Assembly (NCBI RefSeq): GCF_042654585.1
Contig: NZ_JBHSGR010000022.1
Coordinates: forward strand, 1-64,000
Source: Geodermatophilus arenarius
Lineage (GTDB): Bacteria; Actinomycetota; Actinomycetes; Mycobacteriales; Geodermatophilaceae
Direction of reading: 5' to 3'
Length of the DNA: 64,000 nucleotides
Position numbers and translations under genes: made by a program. Below the pieces are notes generated by a model that made no database searches, was not told the DNA's origin, and worked only from the letters and a program-made list of their open reading frames with translations. Numbering within the stretch: position 1 is the stretch's first letter; every line of letters starts with the position of its first letter. This document shows positions 15,967 through 24,690 of this stretch, in pieces.

Positions 15967-17941
15967 CCGCTGCGCCCTCGGCGGTGGTCAGCCGGTGCAG
16001 CCGCAGCGCCAGCTGCACCTCCAGCGCCCGCTCCGGTGCGGACCAGTCGCGGCCCAGCAGCCGGCCCACCCGGTCCAGCCGCTGGGTGACCGTGTTGACG
16101 TGCACGTTGAGCACCTCGGCCGCCCGCGCGGGGGAGCCGCCGGTGTCGAACCAGGCGCGCAGCGTGGCCACCAGGTCGGTGCCGCGGCGGGCGTCGTAGT
16201 CGAGCACCGGTGCCAGCGTCGCCTGCACGAAGCCGGGCACGTCGCGGCCCTCGCCCACCAGCAGGCCGACGAAGCCCAGCTCGTCCGCGCTCGCCGACTC
16301 CCCGGTGCGGCCCAGCGCCTGCAGCGTCGAGGCGCACCGCCCGGCCTCGGCCCAGGCGCCGGCCACGGCGGCCGGGCCGGGTGCGGGCCCGGCGCCGCCG
16401 GCGGTGACCGGCCGCCCGACCGCCGCGGCCACCTCCCGGCGCACGAGCGCGGCCGCCGCCCCCGGCGCGAGGTCGGGCAGGCACAGGACGACGCGGCCGT
16501 CGCGGGCCCCGGCGAGCCCGCCGCGGGTGGCGGCGAGGTGCGCGGCGGCGGCCAGCGCCCGGCCGCGGCAGCGCTCCTCCACCCGGACGACGACGACCGA
16601 CGCCGGCCGGTCCAGGTCGGTGCCCAGCCGGCGGGCGCGCTCGCGCAGGCCGTCGGGGTCGCGCAGCGGGACGGTCAGCAGCTCGTCGAGCAGCTCGCCG
16701 CGCACCCGGCTCTCGGCCTCGCCGGCGGTCCGCCGGATGAGCAGCAGCAGCGCGGTGACCAGCGCGGCGCGCTCGAGGATGCGCTGGTCGGCGTCGGACA
16801 GGTCGCCCTCGCGCTGCAGCACCAGCCCGCCGAGCAGGTCGCTGTCCACGGTCACCGCCGCGGTCCACCAGTCGCCGTCGCGCACCGTGCGGCCGGTGGA
16901 GCGGGCCAGCGCCAGCGCGCCGGCGGGGTCGGGCGGGAGGGCGCCCCCGTCGGCCGCGGGCGACGGGCGGCCCTCCTCGTCGAGCACGGTGATCCGGCCG
17001 CCCAGCGCCTCGGTCACCGCCGCGGCCACGCCCTCGACGCCGCCCCCGCGGAGCACGACGTCGATGAACCGGTCGTGCGCTCCCGCGGCCCGCTCCACCG
17101 ACTCGGTGTGCTCCCGCAGCTCCCGGGTGGCCGCCGACAGCTCCTCCAGGGCGGCCCGGGTCTCCTCCAGCAGCCGCGCGTTGTCCAGCGCGATCGCCGC
17201 GTGCGCGGCCAGCGAGCCGAGCAGCGCCACCTCGGACCGGTCGAAGGTCCGCTCGGCGCGGTCGGCGGCGTAGAGCACCCCGATCACCTGCGACCCGCGG
17301 ATCAGCGGCACGCCGAGGATGGCGACCAGGCCCTCCTCGCGGACGCCGCCGTTGATGTCGTCGGTGTGGTGGAACCGGGCGTCGTCGAAGTAGCTCGCCG
17401 TCGCGTAGGGCGCGGCCGTCTGGGCCACGAGCCCGCCCAGCCCCTCGCCCATCGGCAGCCGCAGCGCCTGGAAGCGCGCGGACACCGAGCCGTCGGTCAC
17501 CCGCATGTAGGTGTCGCCGTGGGCGTCGTCGTTGAGCGTCAGGTACGAGACGTCGGTGCCCAGCAGCTGGCGGGCGCGGCGGACGATCGCGGTGAGCACC
17601 GAGTCGACGCCGCGCAGCGTGGCGAGGTCGCTCGCGGTGTCGAACAGCGCCGACAGCTCCGACTCCCGGCGGCGGCGGGCGGCGAAGGCGGCGCGCACCT
17701 GCAGCGCCAGGAGCCGGACCCGTTCCAGCTCGGCCAGCGTGGCGGGGTCCGCGCCCGCGGCCCGGGCGCGCACCAGCGGGCCCTCGTACTCGATGGCCGC
17801 GGCGTCGTCGAGGACCATCTGCAGGTACTCGGCGGCCGCCGAGGGGACCCGGGACGTGCGGCCGGGGCCGTCGGCGGGCGGTGCTGCGGTCCGGGCCACG
17901 ACCGGCATTGTCACCGGCCGGGCGATCAGTGGGCGGTCCAC
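15956..17941 (-). CDS. GAF-domain PucR-family transcriptional regulator
   Basis: A 661-residue regulator. A GAF domain lies at about residues 100-260 (DTASDLATLRGVDSVLTAIV to AIALDNARLLEETR), followed by a coiled-coil linker and a middle region. The C-terminal PucR-type helix-turn-helix reads ARAAEVLNVHVNTVTQRLDRVGRLLG. Proteins of this layout usually activate catabolic genes in response to a small ligand. The ATG at 17941 overlaps the 3' end of the upstream SDR gene by 16 bases; GTG 17914 and ATG 17908 are alternatives. Operon order with the SDR suggests it regulates that enzyme, the divergent symporter gene, or both. Confidence 0.83.
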   Translation of the reverse strand: MDRPLIARPVTMPVVARTAAPPADGPGRTSRVPSAAAEYLQMVLDDAAAIEYEGPLVRARAAGADPATLAELERVRLLALQVRAAFAARRRRESELSALFDTASDLATLRGVDSVLTAIVRRARQLLGTDVSYLTLNDDAHGDTYMRVTDGSVSARFQALRLPMGEGLGGLVAQTAAPYATASYFDDARFHHTDDINGGVREEGLVAILGVPLIRGSQVIGVLYAADRAERTFDRSEVALLGSLAAHAAIALDNARLLEETRAALEELSAATRELREHTESVERAAGAHDRFIDVVLRGGGVEGVAAAVTEALGGRITVLDEEGRPSPAADGGALPPDPAGALALARSTGRTVRDGDWWTAAVTVDSDLLGGLVLQREGDLSDADQRILERAALVTALLLLIRRTAGEAESRVRGELLDELLTVPLRDPDGLRERARRLGTDLDRPASVVVVRVEERCRGRALAAAAHLAATRGGLAGARDGRVVLCLPDLAPGAAAALVRREVAAAVGRPVTAGGAGPAPGPAAVAGAWAEAGRCASTLQALGRTGESASADELGFVGLLVGEGRDVPGFVQATLAPVLDYDARRGTDLVATLRAWFDTGGSPARAAEVLNVHVNTVTQRLDRVGRLLGRDWSAPERALEVQLALRLHRLTTAEGAAVSP

Positions 17942-18678
17942 CCGCCGTCCATGAGCAGCGAGGTGCCGGTGACCGAGGCCGCGGCGGGGGAGCAGAGCCA
18001 GGCGACGGCGTCGGCGACCTCGGCCGGCTCGATCAGCCGCTTGAGCGCCGCCGGCGCCAGCATGACCCGCTCGACGACCTCGTCCTCGGAGATCCCGTGG
18101 CTGCGGGCCTGGTCGGCGATCTGCCCCTCGACCAGCGGCGTCCGCACGTAGGCCGGGGCGACGCAGTTGGAGGTGACCCCGTGCGGGGCACCCTCGAGCG
18201 CCACCACCTTCGACAGGCCCTCGAGCGCGTGCTTGGCGGTGACGTAGGCGGACTTGAACGGCGACGCCCGGTGCCCGTGCACCGAGCTGACGTTGACCAC
18301 CCGGCCCCAGCCGCGCCGGTACATGTGCGGCAGCGCGCCGCGCACCAGCCGGAACGGCGCCTCGACCATCAGCCGCTGGATGGTGGAGAAGACCTCGACG
18401 GGGAACTCGTGCAGCGGCGCGACGTGCTGGAACCCGGCGTTGTTGACCAGCACGTCGACGTCGAGGTCGAGCGCGTCGACGGCGGTCAGGTCGGAGAGGT
18501 CGACGGCGACGGCGGTGCCGCCCACGGTGCGGGCCGCCTCCTCGGCCGCCGCGCCGTCCCGGTCGACGACGACCACCGCGGCACCGGCCTCGGCCAGCCG
18601 GGCGGCGACCGCACGGCCGATGCCCGACCCCCCGCCGGTCACCATCGCCCGCCGTCCCTCGAGGTCCTTCGCGCTCAT
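17926..18678 (-). CDS. SDR-family dehydrogenase, probably 3-hydroxybutyrate dehydrogenase
   Basis: A classical short-chain dehydrogenase of 250 residues: cofactor motif TGGGSGIG, NNAGFQH, catalytic Ser in NVSSVHG and Y-x-x-x-K in SAYVTAKHA. The segment GFQHVAPLHEFP and the C-terminal N-C-V-A-P-A-Y-V-R-T-P-L-V region, with a long loop before the end, match D-3-hydroxybutyrate dehydrogenases (3-hydroxybutyrate plus NAD to acetoacetate). The acidic D-R-D after the second beta strand favours NAD. The ATG at 18678 starts the fold. It is read with the PucR regulator downstream and is divergent from the symporter at 18918. The substrate is inferred from family resemblance. Confidence 0.8.
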   Translation of the reverse strand: MSAKDLEGRRAMVTGGGSGIGRAVAARLAEAGAAVVVVDRDGAAAEEAARTVGGTAVAVDLSDLTAVDALDLDVDVLVNNAGFQHVAPLHEFPVEVFSTIQRLMVEAPFRLVRGALPHMYRRGWGRVVNVSSVHGHRASPFKSAYVTAKHALEGLSKVVALEGAPHGVTSNCVAPAYVRTPLVEGQIADQARSHGISEDEVVERVMLAPAALKRLIEPAEVADAVAWLCSPAAASVTGTSLLMDGGWTAH

Positions 18679-18795
18679 GGCGGCGACGCTAGGCCGCGGG
18701 TGCGACCCCTCCCACGGCGGCGGCACACACACCTGCGGCGCCGGTGGTGGGTGCCGCCCACACCGGGTGTCCCGGCCGGTCGGGGCACGGTCCCG

Positions 18796-18814
18796 CCGCG
18801 GGACATGTCCGCGG
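18796..18814. promoter_or_regulatory. Palindrome centred on GGACATGTCC between SDR and symporter genes
   Basis: A perfect ten-base palindrome flanked by CCGCG and GCGG (one unpaired base) lies in the 239-base divergent gap between the SDR gene and the symporter gene. It is a candidate operator for the neighbouring PucR regulator or another factor. The rest of the gap holds promoter-like but unassignable sequence. Confidence 0.35.
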
Positions 18815-18917
18815 ACCACATGACCTGGTTCACAGAACTGGCCTCCGGCACATGGGCAGGCCCCCGCGCGCTTCCTAGCGTCGGTCGGGTCCGGATCCGT
18901 CCACCGAGGAGAACCGC

Positions 18918-20288
18918 GTGTCCGCACCCGCCCAGACCCACCGGAGACGGAGCTTCGGCCGCGTCGTCGGTGCGAGCATCATCGGCACCACCGTCGAGTG
19001 GTACGACTTCTTCCTCTACGGCTCGGCCGCCGCGCTCGTCTTCGGCCCGCTGTTCTTCCCCGACTCGTCCGACTTCGCCGGCGTGCTGCTGGCCTTCGGC
19101 ACCTACGCCATCGGCTTCGCGGCCCGCCCCATCGGCGCGCTGGTCTTCGGCCACTTCGGCGACCGCGTCGGGCGCAAGAAGCTGCTGGTCGTCTCGCTGC
19201 TCATGATGGGCAGCGCCACCTTCGCCATCGGCCTGCTCCCGACCTACGCGACCGTCGGCGCGCTCGCCCCGCTGCTGCTGGTGTTCCTCCGCCTGGTGCA
19301 GGGCTTCGCCCTCGGCGGCGAGTGGGGCGGTGCGGTCCTCATCGTCTCCGAGCACGGCCGGCCCGAGAACCGCGGCTTCTGGGCCTCCTGGCCGCAGGCC
19401 GGGGCGCCCGCCGGCCAGCTCCTCTCCACCGCCGTGCTCGCGGTGCTGGCTGCCGTCCAGTCCGACGCGGCCTTCGAGTCCTGGGGCTGGCGCATCCCGT
19501 TCCTGCTCTCGGCCGTGCTCATCCTGGTCGGCCTGTGGGTGCGGCTGGCGGTCAGCGAGTCGCCGGTGTTCCTCGAGGCCCAGCGCGCCGCCGAGGAGAA
19601 GGCCCGGGAGACCGGCGCGGCCGAGCAGGCGCCGATCACCGTCGTCCTCCAGCGCTACAAGCGCGAGGTGCTCGTCGCCATGGGCGCCCGCATCGCCGAG
19701 AACGTCGCCTTCTACATCCTCACGGCGTTCACCACGGCCTACCTCACCAAGGCGCTCGGCCTGGACGCCTCGTTCGCCCTGAACGCGCTGCTCGTCGCGT
19801 CCGCGGTGCACCTGGTGACGATCCCGATGTGGGGCGCGCTGTCCGACCGCGTCGGCCGGCGGCCGGTCTACCTCCTCGGCGCCGCCGGCACCGGCATCTG
19901 GGGCTTCGTCCTGTTCGGCCTGTTCGACACCGGGAGCTTCGCCCTCGTCGTGCTGGCGCTGATCGTCGGCCTGCTGTTCCACGGCGCCATGTACGGCCCG
20001 CAGGCGGCGTTCTTCGCCGAGCTGTTCGGCACCAAGGCCCGCTACACCGGCGTCTCCATCGGCGCCCAGCTGGCGTCCCTGGTCGCCGGCGCGCCCGCGC
20101 CACTGATCGCGGTCGCCCTGCTCGGCAGCTTCGACGACCCGAGCCCGACCCGCGTGGCCGTCTACCTGGCCGCCTGCGCCGTCGTCACGCTCGTGGCGGT
20201 CCTCGCCTACGGCGAGACCCGCGTCCGCGACCTCGCCGCGGACGACGCCGTCGGGACGACGGCGGACCGGGCGGGCGCCCGGGTGTAG
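18918..20288 (+). CDS. Metabolite:proton symporter of the MFS (MHS family)
   Basis: A 456-residue, roughly twelve-helix permease. Diagnostic MHS motifs are GTTVEWYDFFLYGSAAAL at the first helix, the loop GHFGDRVGRKK, and R-L-V-Q-G-F-A-L-G-G-E-W-G-G-A-V. The family imports carboxylates, betaines, shikimate or alpha-ketoglutarate with protons. Placed divergently from a 3-hydroxybutyrate-dehydrogenase-like gene and its regulator, it may import a hydroxy- or keto-acid; that is inference. The GTG at 18918 has GAGGAG seven to twelve bases upstream. A strong hairpin terminator follows the stop. Confidence 0.85.
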   Translation: MSAPAQTHRRRSFGRVVGASIIGTTVEWYDFFLYGSAAALVFGPLFFPDSSDFAGVLLAFGTYAIGFAARPIGALVFGHFGDRVGRKKLLVVSLLMMGSATFAIGLLPTYATVGALAPLLLVFLRLVQGFALGGEWGGAVLIVSEHGRPENRGFWASWPQAGAPAGQLLSTAVLAVLAAVQSDAAFESWGWRIPFLLSAVLILVGLWVRLAVSESPVFLEAQRAAEEKARETGAAEQAPITVVLQRYKREVLVAMGARIAENVAFYILTAFTTAYLTKALGLDASFALNALLVASAVHLVTIPMWGALSDRVGRRPVYLLGAAGTGIWGFVLFGLFDTGSFALVVLALIVGLLFHGAMYGPQAAFFAELFGTKARYTGVSIGAQLASLVAGAPAPLIAVALLGSFDDPSPTRVAVYLAACAVVTLVAVLAYGETRVRDLAADDAVGTTADRAGARV

Positions 20289-20304
20289 CCGCACCCGCTC
20301 CCGC

Positions 20305-20342
20305 CACGGGGCACCCCTGACACGTGTCAGGGGTGCCCCGTG
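20305..20342 (+). terminator. Perfect 19-bp hairpin after the symporter gene
   Basis: Arms CACGGGGCACCCCTGACAC and its exact complement abut without a fixed loop, 17 bases after the stop codon at 20288. No T-run follows. Its position after a plus-strand gene and before the next promoter region supports a terminator. Confidence 0.75.
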
Positions 20343-20463
20343 CGTCTGCGGGCCCAGGTCGTGAGGGACGGCACCTGTGCCGGGCCCGGACCGGCGGCAG
20401 CGTGGGGACGTGCCCCGGAGGACCGGCCGACAAGGAGCCGGCGGGGCGCGAGGAGGAGGCCCC

Positions 20464-21414
20464 GTGCAGCTCACCCACCCGCGCGCCGACGTCCGCACCC
20501 GCGGGGACGCCGGCGCTCCCGCCGTCGAGGTCACCGACCTGCGCCGCCGTCACGGCGCCGTCGAGGCCGTCCGCGGCATCAGCTTCGAGGTCCACCCCGG
20601 CGAGGTGTTCGCCCTGCTCGGCGTCAACGGCGCCGGCAAGACCTCCGCGCTGGAGGTGCTCGAGGGCCTGGCCCCGGCCTCGGGCGGCACCGTCCGCGTG
20701 CTCGGCGCCGACCCGGTGGCCGACCGCGCCGCCGTCCGCCCGCACCTCGGCGTGCTGCTGCAGTCCAGCGGCCTGCCCGCCGACCTCACCGTCCGCGAGA
20801 CGGTGGCGACCTGGGCGGCCACGCTCACCGGACCCCGGCCGGTGGCCGAGGCCCTGGAGCAGGTCGACCTGACCGGCCGCGCCGACGTCCGCGTGCGCAG
20901 CCTCTCCGGCGGCGAGCGGCGCCGGCTCGACCTCACGCTGGCGCTGCTCGGCTCGCCGCGCGTCGTCGTCCTCGACGAGCCCACCACGGGGCTGGACCCC
21001 GAGAGCCGCCGCGCGGTGTGGGAGCTGGTCCGCCGCCGCGTGGCCGGCGGCGCCGCGGTCGTGCTCACCACGCACCACCTCGAGGAGGCCGAGGAGCTCG
21101 CCGATCGGATCGCGGTCATGCGGGCCGGCCGGATCGTCCTCTCCGGCACCGCGGCCGAGATCGCCGCCACCCGGCCCGCCACGGTCCGCTTCACCCTGCC
21201 GGCGGCGGCCCCCGGGCTGCCGGCCGTCCCCGGCGCCGAGGTCGTGGCCACGACGCCGCGGGTCGTGCTGCACACCCGCGCGCTGCAGCCCGTCCTCACC
21301 CGCCTGCTGGCCTGGGCCGACGAGCACGGGCTGGTCCTCGGCGACCTGCAGGCCCGCGCCGCCTCGCTCGAGCAGGCCTTCCTCGCCGTCGCCGACGGCG
21401 CCGACCCGTCCTGA
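20464..21414 (+). CDS. ABC-2-type exporter, ATP-binding subunit
   Basis: A 316-residue ATPase of the drug/lantibiotic exporter type. Motifs: Walker A GVNGAGKTSALE, Q-loop LLQSSGLP, signature SLSGGERRRLDL, Walker B RVVVLDEPTTGLDP and switch histidine in TTHHLEEAEEL. The C-terminal ~80 residues are the usual DrrA-like extension. The GTG at 20464 is preceded by a strong GAGGAGGAGG site; an earlier in-frame ATG at 20377 lacks one. The permease gene follows after 25 bases, then a kinase/regulator pair, an arrangement common for exporters induced by membrane-active compounds. The exported substrate is unknown. Confidence 0.88.
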   Translation: MQLTHPRADVRTRGDAGAPAVEVTDLRRRHGAVEAVRGISFEVHPGEVFALLGVNGAGKTSALEVLEGLAPASGGTVRVLGADPVADRAAVRPHLGVLLQSSGLPADLTVRETVATWAATLTGPRPVAEALEQVDLTGRADVRVRSLSGGERRRLDLTLALLGSPRVVVLDEPTTGLDPESRRAVWELVRRRVAGGAAVVLTTHHLEEAEELADRIAVMRAGRIVLSGTAAEIAATRPATVRFTLPAAAPGLPAVPGAEVVATTPRVVLHTRALQPVLTRLLAWADEHGLVLGDLQARAASLEQAFLAVADGADPS

Positions 21415-21439
21415 CCGCACGATCCGGGAGGAGCCCCCG

Positions 21440-22228
21440 ATGACCGCCACCACCGCGCCCGCCCCGTCCCGCCTGCAGCGGGTCGCCGCGCTCGCCGGCG
21501 CCGAGACCCGGCTGCTGCTGCGCAACCGCACCGCCGTCGTCAACTCGCTGCTGCTGCCGCTGTTCCTCGTCGCGTTCGTGCCCGTGGCCGGGCTCGGCGG
21601 CGACGGGCCGCTGGGCCCGCGCCTGGTCGTCACCGCGTTCGCCGTGACCCTGGTCTTCCTCACCTACCACAACCTGGTGACCACCTACGTCGCCCGCCGC
21701 GAGGAGCTGGTGCTGCAGCGGATGCGCAGCGGCGAGCTCACCCCCGGCGAGGTGCTGCTGGGCACCGCCGTCCCCACCCTGCTGGTGACCCTCGCGCAGG
21801 TGGTCCTCGTGCTGGCCGGCACCGCCGTGATCGGGGAGTGGTCGGCTCCGACCGACGTCGTCCTGCCCCTGGTGGCCCTGCTCGGCGGGATGCTCCTGAT
21901 GACGCTGCTGGCCGCGGCGAGCACCTCGTTCACCCGCACCGCCGAGAGCGCGCAGATCACCACGCTGCCGCTGGTGGTGCTCGCCTCGATCACCTCCGGC
22001 ATCGTCGTGCCGCTGACCGCCTTCCCCGAGCAGGTCGCGCAGGTGGTGCGGCTGACCCCGATCGAGCCGGTCGTCGAGCTCGCCCGGCTGGGCCTGGCCG
22101 GGCAGACGTGGGACGGCCGGTCGGTCGACTGGGCCGCCGCGCCCCAGCCGCTGCTGGTCCTCGCGGCCTGGATCGCCGTCGCCGCCGCCGTGGCGCCCCG
22201 GGTCTTCCGGTGGGCGCCCCGCAGGTGA
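21440..22228 (+). CDS. ABC-2-type exporter, membrane permease
   Basis: A membrane protein of 262 residues with about six hydrophobic segments, in the ABC-2 permease fold. An N-terminal amphipathic stretch (A-E-T-R-L-L-L-R-N-R-T) precedes the first helix, and a loop contains R-R-E-E-L-V-L-Q-R-M-R-S-G-E-L, typical of these permeases. It partners the ATPase encoded just upstream. The ATG at 21440 follows GGGAGGAG. The stop overlaps the GTG of the histidine kinase gene as GTGA, so exporter and sensor are probably translated together. Confidence 0.87.
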   Translation: MTATTAPAPSRLQRVAALAGAETRLLLRNRTAVVNSLLLPLFLVAFVPVAGLGGDGPLGPRLVVTAFAVTLVFLTYHNLVTTYVARREELVLQRMRSGELTPGEVLLGTAVPTLLVTLAQVVLVLAGTAVIGEWSAPTDVVLPLVALLGGMLLMTLLAAASTSFTRTAESAQITTLPLVVLASITSGIVVPLTAFPEQVAQVVRLTPIEPVVELARLGLAGQTWDGRSVDWAAAPQPLLVLAAWIAVAAAVAPRVFRWAPRR

Positions 22229-23475
22229 GCGACGCGGCCCCCGGCGGTCGGTACGGCAGCATGGGCGCCGTGCCGACCGTCGCGCGCTGGTGGCGGGACC
22301 GCTCGGACCCCCAGCGCCTGGACCTCTACACCCGCTGGTCGTTCTACGCCTGGCTCGGCCTGACGCCGGCGTGGGCGCTGCTGGTCGTCGCCGGTGCGGG
22401 TCTCGGCGACACCGGGACCGCGCGGCTGTACCTGGCCGGCTCGGTGCTCGTCGCCGTCACCACGGTGCTGCTCGCGCGGGCCGGGCTGGCCGCCCGCGCG
22501 ACGCAGCGCCCGCTGCCCGGCCGCCCGCTGGTCGCCGACGCGGTGGCCGCGGCGCTGGCCTCCGCCCTCGGCGTGGCCGCGACCGTCGGCGCGGGCGCCG
22601 ACCCCGAGGGCCGGTGGCTGGTGGTGCTGCCCCCGGCGATGCTGCTCACCGCGGTCTCCCCGGTGTGGACGTCGCGGGCGCTGGCCCGCGCCGCGGCCGT
22701 CGTCGGGCTGGGCGTCGGCGCGCTGGCGCTGGCGTCGGGGGAGGTCTGGCCGGCCGCGCTGGTGCTCGCGGTGACGTTCGCGGTCGCCGTCACGGGCCTC
22801 GTGCTCGCCTTCCGCTTCTCCGTGTGGGTGCTCGACGTCGTCGTCGCGATGGAGCGCAGCCGCGGCGTGCAGCTGCAGCTCGCCGTCGCCGAGGAGCGGC
22901 TGCGCTTCGCCCGCGACCTGCACGACGTCATGGGCCGCGACCTCTCGGCGATCGCGGTGAAGAGCCAGCTGGCCGGGGAGCTGGTGCGGCGGCAGCGGCC
23001 CGAGGCGGCCGACGAGGTCGCGGACATCAGCCGGATCGCCGAGCGGTCGCTGCGCGAGGTCCGCGACGTCGTCCGCGGCTACCGCAGCACCGACCTGGCC
23101 GGCGAGCTGGCCGGCGCCCGCTCGGTGCTGCGGGCGGCCGGCATCGCCTGCACGGTGCACGGCGAGGAGCACGGCGCCGCCCTGCCCGAGCCGGTGCAGG
23201 CGGCGCTGGGCTGGGTGGTGCGCGAGGCGGTCACCAACGTCCTGCGGCACAGCTCCGCGGCCGAGTGCACGGTCACGCTGACGGCCGGGGACCCGGTGCG
23301 GCTGAGGGTGGAGAACGACGGCGCCGGCCGGGCCGGCGCCGGCTGGGGCAACGGACTGCGCGGGCTGTCCGAGCGGCTGGCGGCCGCCTCCGGCCGGCTG
23401 TCCGCGGGGCGGCACGGGGACCGGTTCGTCGTCGAGGCCCGGGTGCCCGCCCGGGCGGTGGAGGAGGTGCGGTGA
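22225..23475 (+). CDS. Membrane sensor histidine kinase, DesK/NarL-system type
   Basis: A 416-residue kinase. The N-terminal half has about five or six membrane helices (about 40-210). The HisKA_3 dimerisation helix follows, with phosphorylated His in FARDLHDVMGRDLS, then a HATPase domain with the N-box VREAVTNVLRHS and glycine loop GNGLRGLSERLAA. The GTG at 22225 overlaps the permease stop by four bases; an ATG at 22261 is an alternative that loses twelve residues. The stop overlaps the response-regulator start. The kinase probably senses the membrane or the exporter substrate and phosphorylates the next gene product. Confidence 0.87.
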   Translation: MSDAAPGGRYGSMGAVPTVARWWRDRSDPQRLDLYTRWSFYAWLGLTPAWALLVVAGAGLGDTGTARLYLAGSVLVAVTTVLLARAGLAARATQRPLPGRPLVADAVAAALASALGVAATVGAGADPEGRWLVVLPPAMLLTAVSPVWTSRALARAAAVVGLGVGALALASGEVWPAALVLAVTFAVAVTGLVLAFRFSVWVLDVVVAMERSRGVQLQLAVAEERLRFARDLHDVMGRDLSAIAVKSQLAGELVRRQRPEAADEVADISRIAERSLREVRDVVRGYRSTDLAGELAGARSVLRAAGIACTVHGEEHGAALPEPVQAALGWVVREAVTNVLRHSSAAECTVTLTAGDPVRLRVENDGAGRAGAGWGNGLRGLSERLAAASGRLSAGRHGDRFVVEARVPARAVEEVR

Positions 23476-24077
23476 TCCGGGTGCTGCTCGCCGACGACGA
23501 GAACCTCATCCGCTCGGCGCTGGCGGCGCTGCTGGCGCTGGAGGACGACCTGGAGGTGGTCGCGCAGGCCGCCTCCGGCGACGAGGCGCTGGCCATGGCG
23601 CGGGCGCACGCCCCCGACGTCGCCGTCCTGGACCTGCAGATGCCCGACCTCGACGGCATCACCGTCGCCGCCCGGCTGGGATCGCTGGTGCCCGGCTGCG
23701 CGTCGGTCATCGTCACCGGGCACGGGCGCGCGGGGCACCTCAAGCGGGCGCTGGCGGCGGGCGTGCGCGGCTTCCTGCCCAAGACCGTGGCGGCGCCGGT
23801 GCTCACCGACGTCGTCCGGACGGTGGCGCGCGGCGGCCGCTACGTCGACCCGGAGCTGGCCGCCGAGGCCATCAGCGCCGGCGACAGCCCGCTCACGCCG
23901 CGCGAGGCCGACGTCCTGGAGCTGGCCGCGGGCGGCGCTCCCGTCGAGGAGATCGCCGCCCGCGCCCACCTGTCACCCGGGACGGTGCGCAACCACCTGT
24001 CGTCGGCCGCGGGCAAGCTCGGCGCGGCCAACCGGCACGCCGCCGTGGAGGTCGCCCGCCGCCACGGCTGGATCTAG
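23472..24077 (+). CDS. NarL/LuxR-type response regulator, DesR-like
   Basis: The 201-residue regulator has a receiver domain (acidic pocket A-D-D-E, phosphorylated Asp54 in VAVLDLQMPDLDG, Lys in L-P-K-T) and a C-terminal LuxR helix-turn-helix (LTPREADVLELAAGG to LSPGTVRNHLSSAAGKLGA). Cognate to the kinase encoded just upstream, with which it overlaps by GTGA. It probably controls the exporter operon itself. It is the last gene of the four-gene operon and converges with the small minus-strand genes at 24097. Confidence 0.9.
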   Translation: MIRVLLADDENLIRSALAALLALEDDLEVVAQAASGDEALAMARAHAPDVAVLDLQMPDLDGITVAARLGSLVPGCASVIVTGHGRAGHLKRALAAGVRGFLPKTVAAPVLTDVVRTVARGGRYVDPELAAEAISAGDSPLTPREADVLELAAGGAPVEEIAARAHLSPGTVRNHLSSAAGKLGAANRHAAVEVARRHGWI

Positions 24078-24096
24078 CCCGCCGCCGCGGCCGGGA

Positions 24097-24288
24097 TCAG
24101 CTGGCCTCGTTGCCGCCGCGCACCACGGAGTCGTCCCGCTGGGCGTCGTCGTCGGTGGTGAGGGTCGTGTCCTGCTCGCCGCCGTCGGACCGGTCCTCGC
24201 CGGGGACGCCGTCGACCATGTTGCTCGCGGTCGGACCGTCGGTGGTGTCCGGGGACTCGCGGTAGCCGGTGTGCTCGGTCTCGCTCAT
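24097..24288 (-). CDS. Small acidic disordered protein (63 aa)
   Basis: A 63-residue, strongly acidic and polar protein (rich in Asp, Glu, Thr, Gly) that begins MSETEHTGYRESPDTTDGPT, with no hydrophobic core and no cysteine. Its ATG shares one base with the stop of the upstream 83-aa gene (TGATG), so the two are coupled. No known domain. Short acidic proteins of this kind recur at 24288, 27182 and 29005. Function unknown. Confidence 0.6.
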   Translation of the reverse strand: MSETEHTGYRESPDTTDGPTASNMVDGVPGEDRSDGGEQDTTLTTDDDAQRDDSVVRGGNEAS

Positions 24289-24539
24289 CAGTCCGATCTC
24301 CCTCCGGAACGGGGCGTGGGTCCCGGGACCTCGCCGGACGGGCCGTCCGTCCGGGCCCGGGCGACGTCGCTGTCGGCGCGTGCCGGCAGGTCGTCGCCGG
24401 AGGCGGCGTCCCGCTCGAGGGCCTCGTCGCGGGTGAGGGGGACGTCGTCGAAGCCGGTCCCGGTGCTGCTGTTGTCGCCCGAGCCCGACGCGGTCGGGAC
24501 GCCCTGCTGGATGCGGTCGCTGCCCTGCGGGTCGGTCAT
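24288..24539 (-). CDS. Small acidic disordered protein (83 aa)
   Basis: An 83-residue hydrophilic protein starting MTDPQGSDRIQQGVPTASGS, rich in Asp, Gly, Ser and Pro, predicted disordered. The segment DDVPLTRDEALERDAASG is the only part that could be helical. The ATG is preceded by CAGGAGGCACC, a good ribosome site. It overlaps the next gene by one base. No homology that I can name; it may be a stress-related or regulatory small protein, but nothing in the sequence proves this. Confidence 0.6.
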   Translation of the reverse strand: MTDPQGSDRIQQGVPTASGSGDNSSTGTGFDDVPLTRDEALERDAASGDDLPARADSDVARARTDGPSGEVPGPTPRSGGRSD

Positions 24540-24641
24540 GGTGCCTCCTGTCCGACGACGCTGTCGCGGGAGGCCATGCCCGCCGTCGCCCCCGCGAAAC
24601 GGACGACGGCCGCGGGCCGCGGTGAGGTCCTGGAACGGCCA

Positions 24642-24677
24642 CCCCGCCGGGCCCGGCGCCGGGCGTGCGGGGCGGGG
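24642..24677 (-). terminator. Possible hairpin after the acyl-CoA dehydrogenase gene
   Basis: CCCCGCC (24642-24648) pairs with GGCGGGG (24671-24677), with further GC pairing inside the loop. It lies 14 bases beyond the acyl-CoA dehydrogenase stop on the minus strand. In a genome this GC-rich such a stem could occur by chance. Confidence 0.35.
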
Positions 24678-24690
24678 GGAGGGGGTCCTC

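Noticed and set aside
24601..24690. A gene in the gap between the small acidic gene and the acyl-CoA dehydrogenase
   Set aside because: The minus frame there is Arg/Pro-rich and runs into the neighbouring genes; only a weak hairpin is seen.
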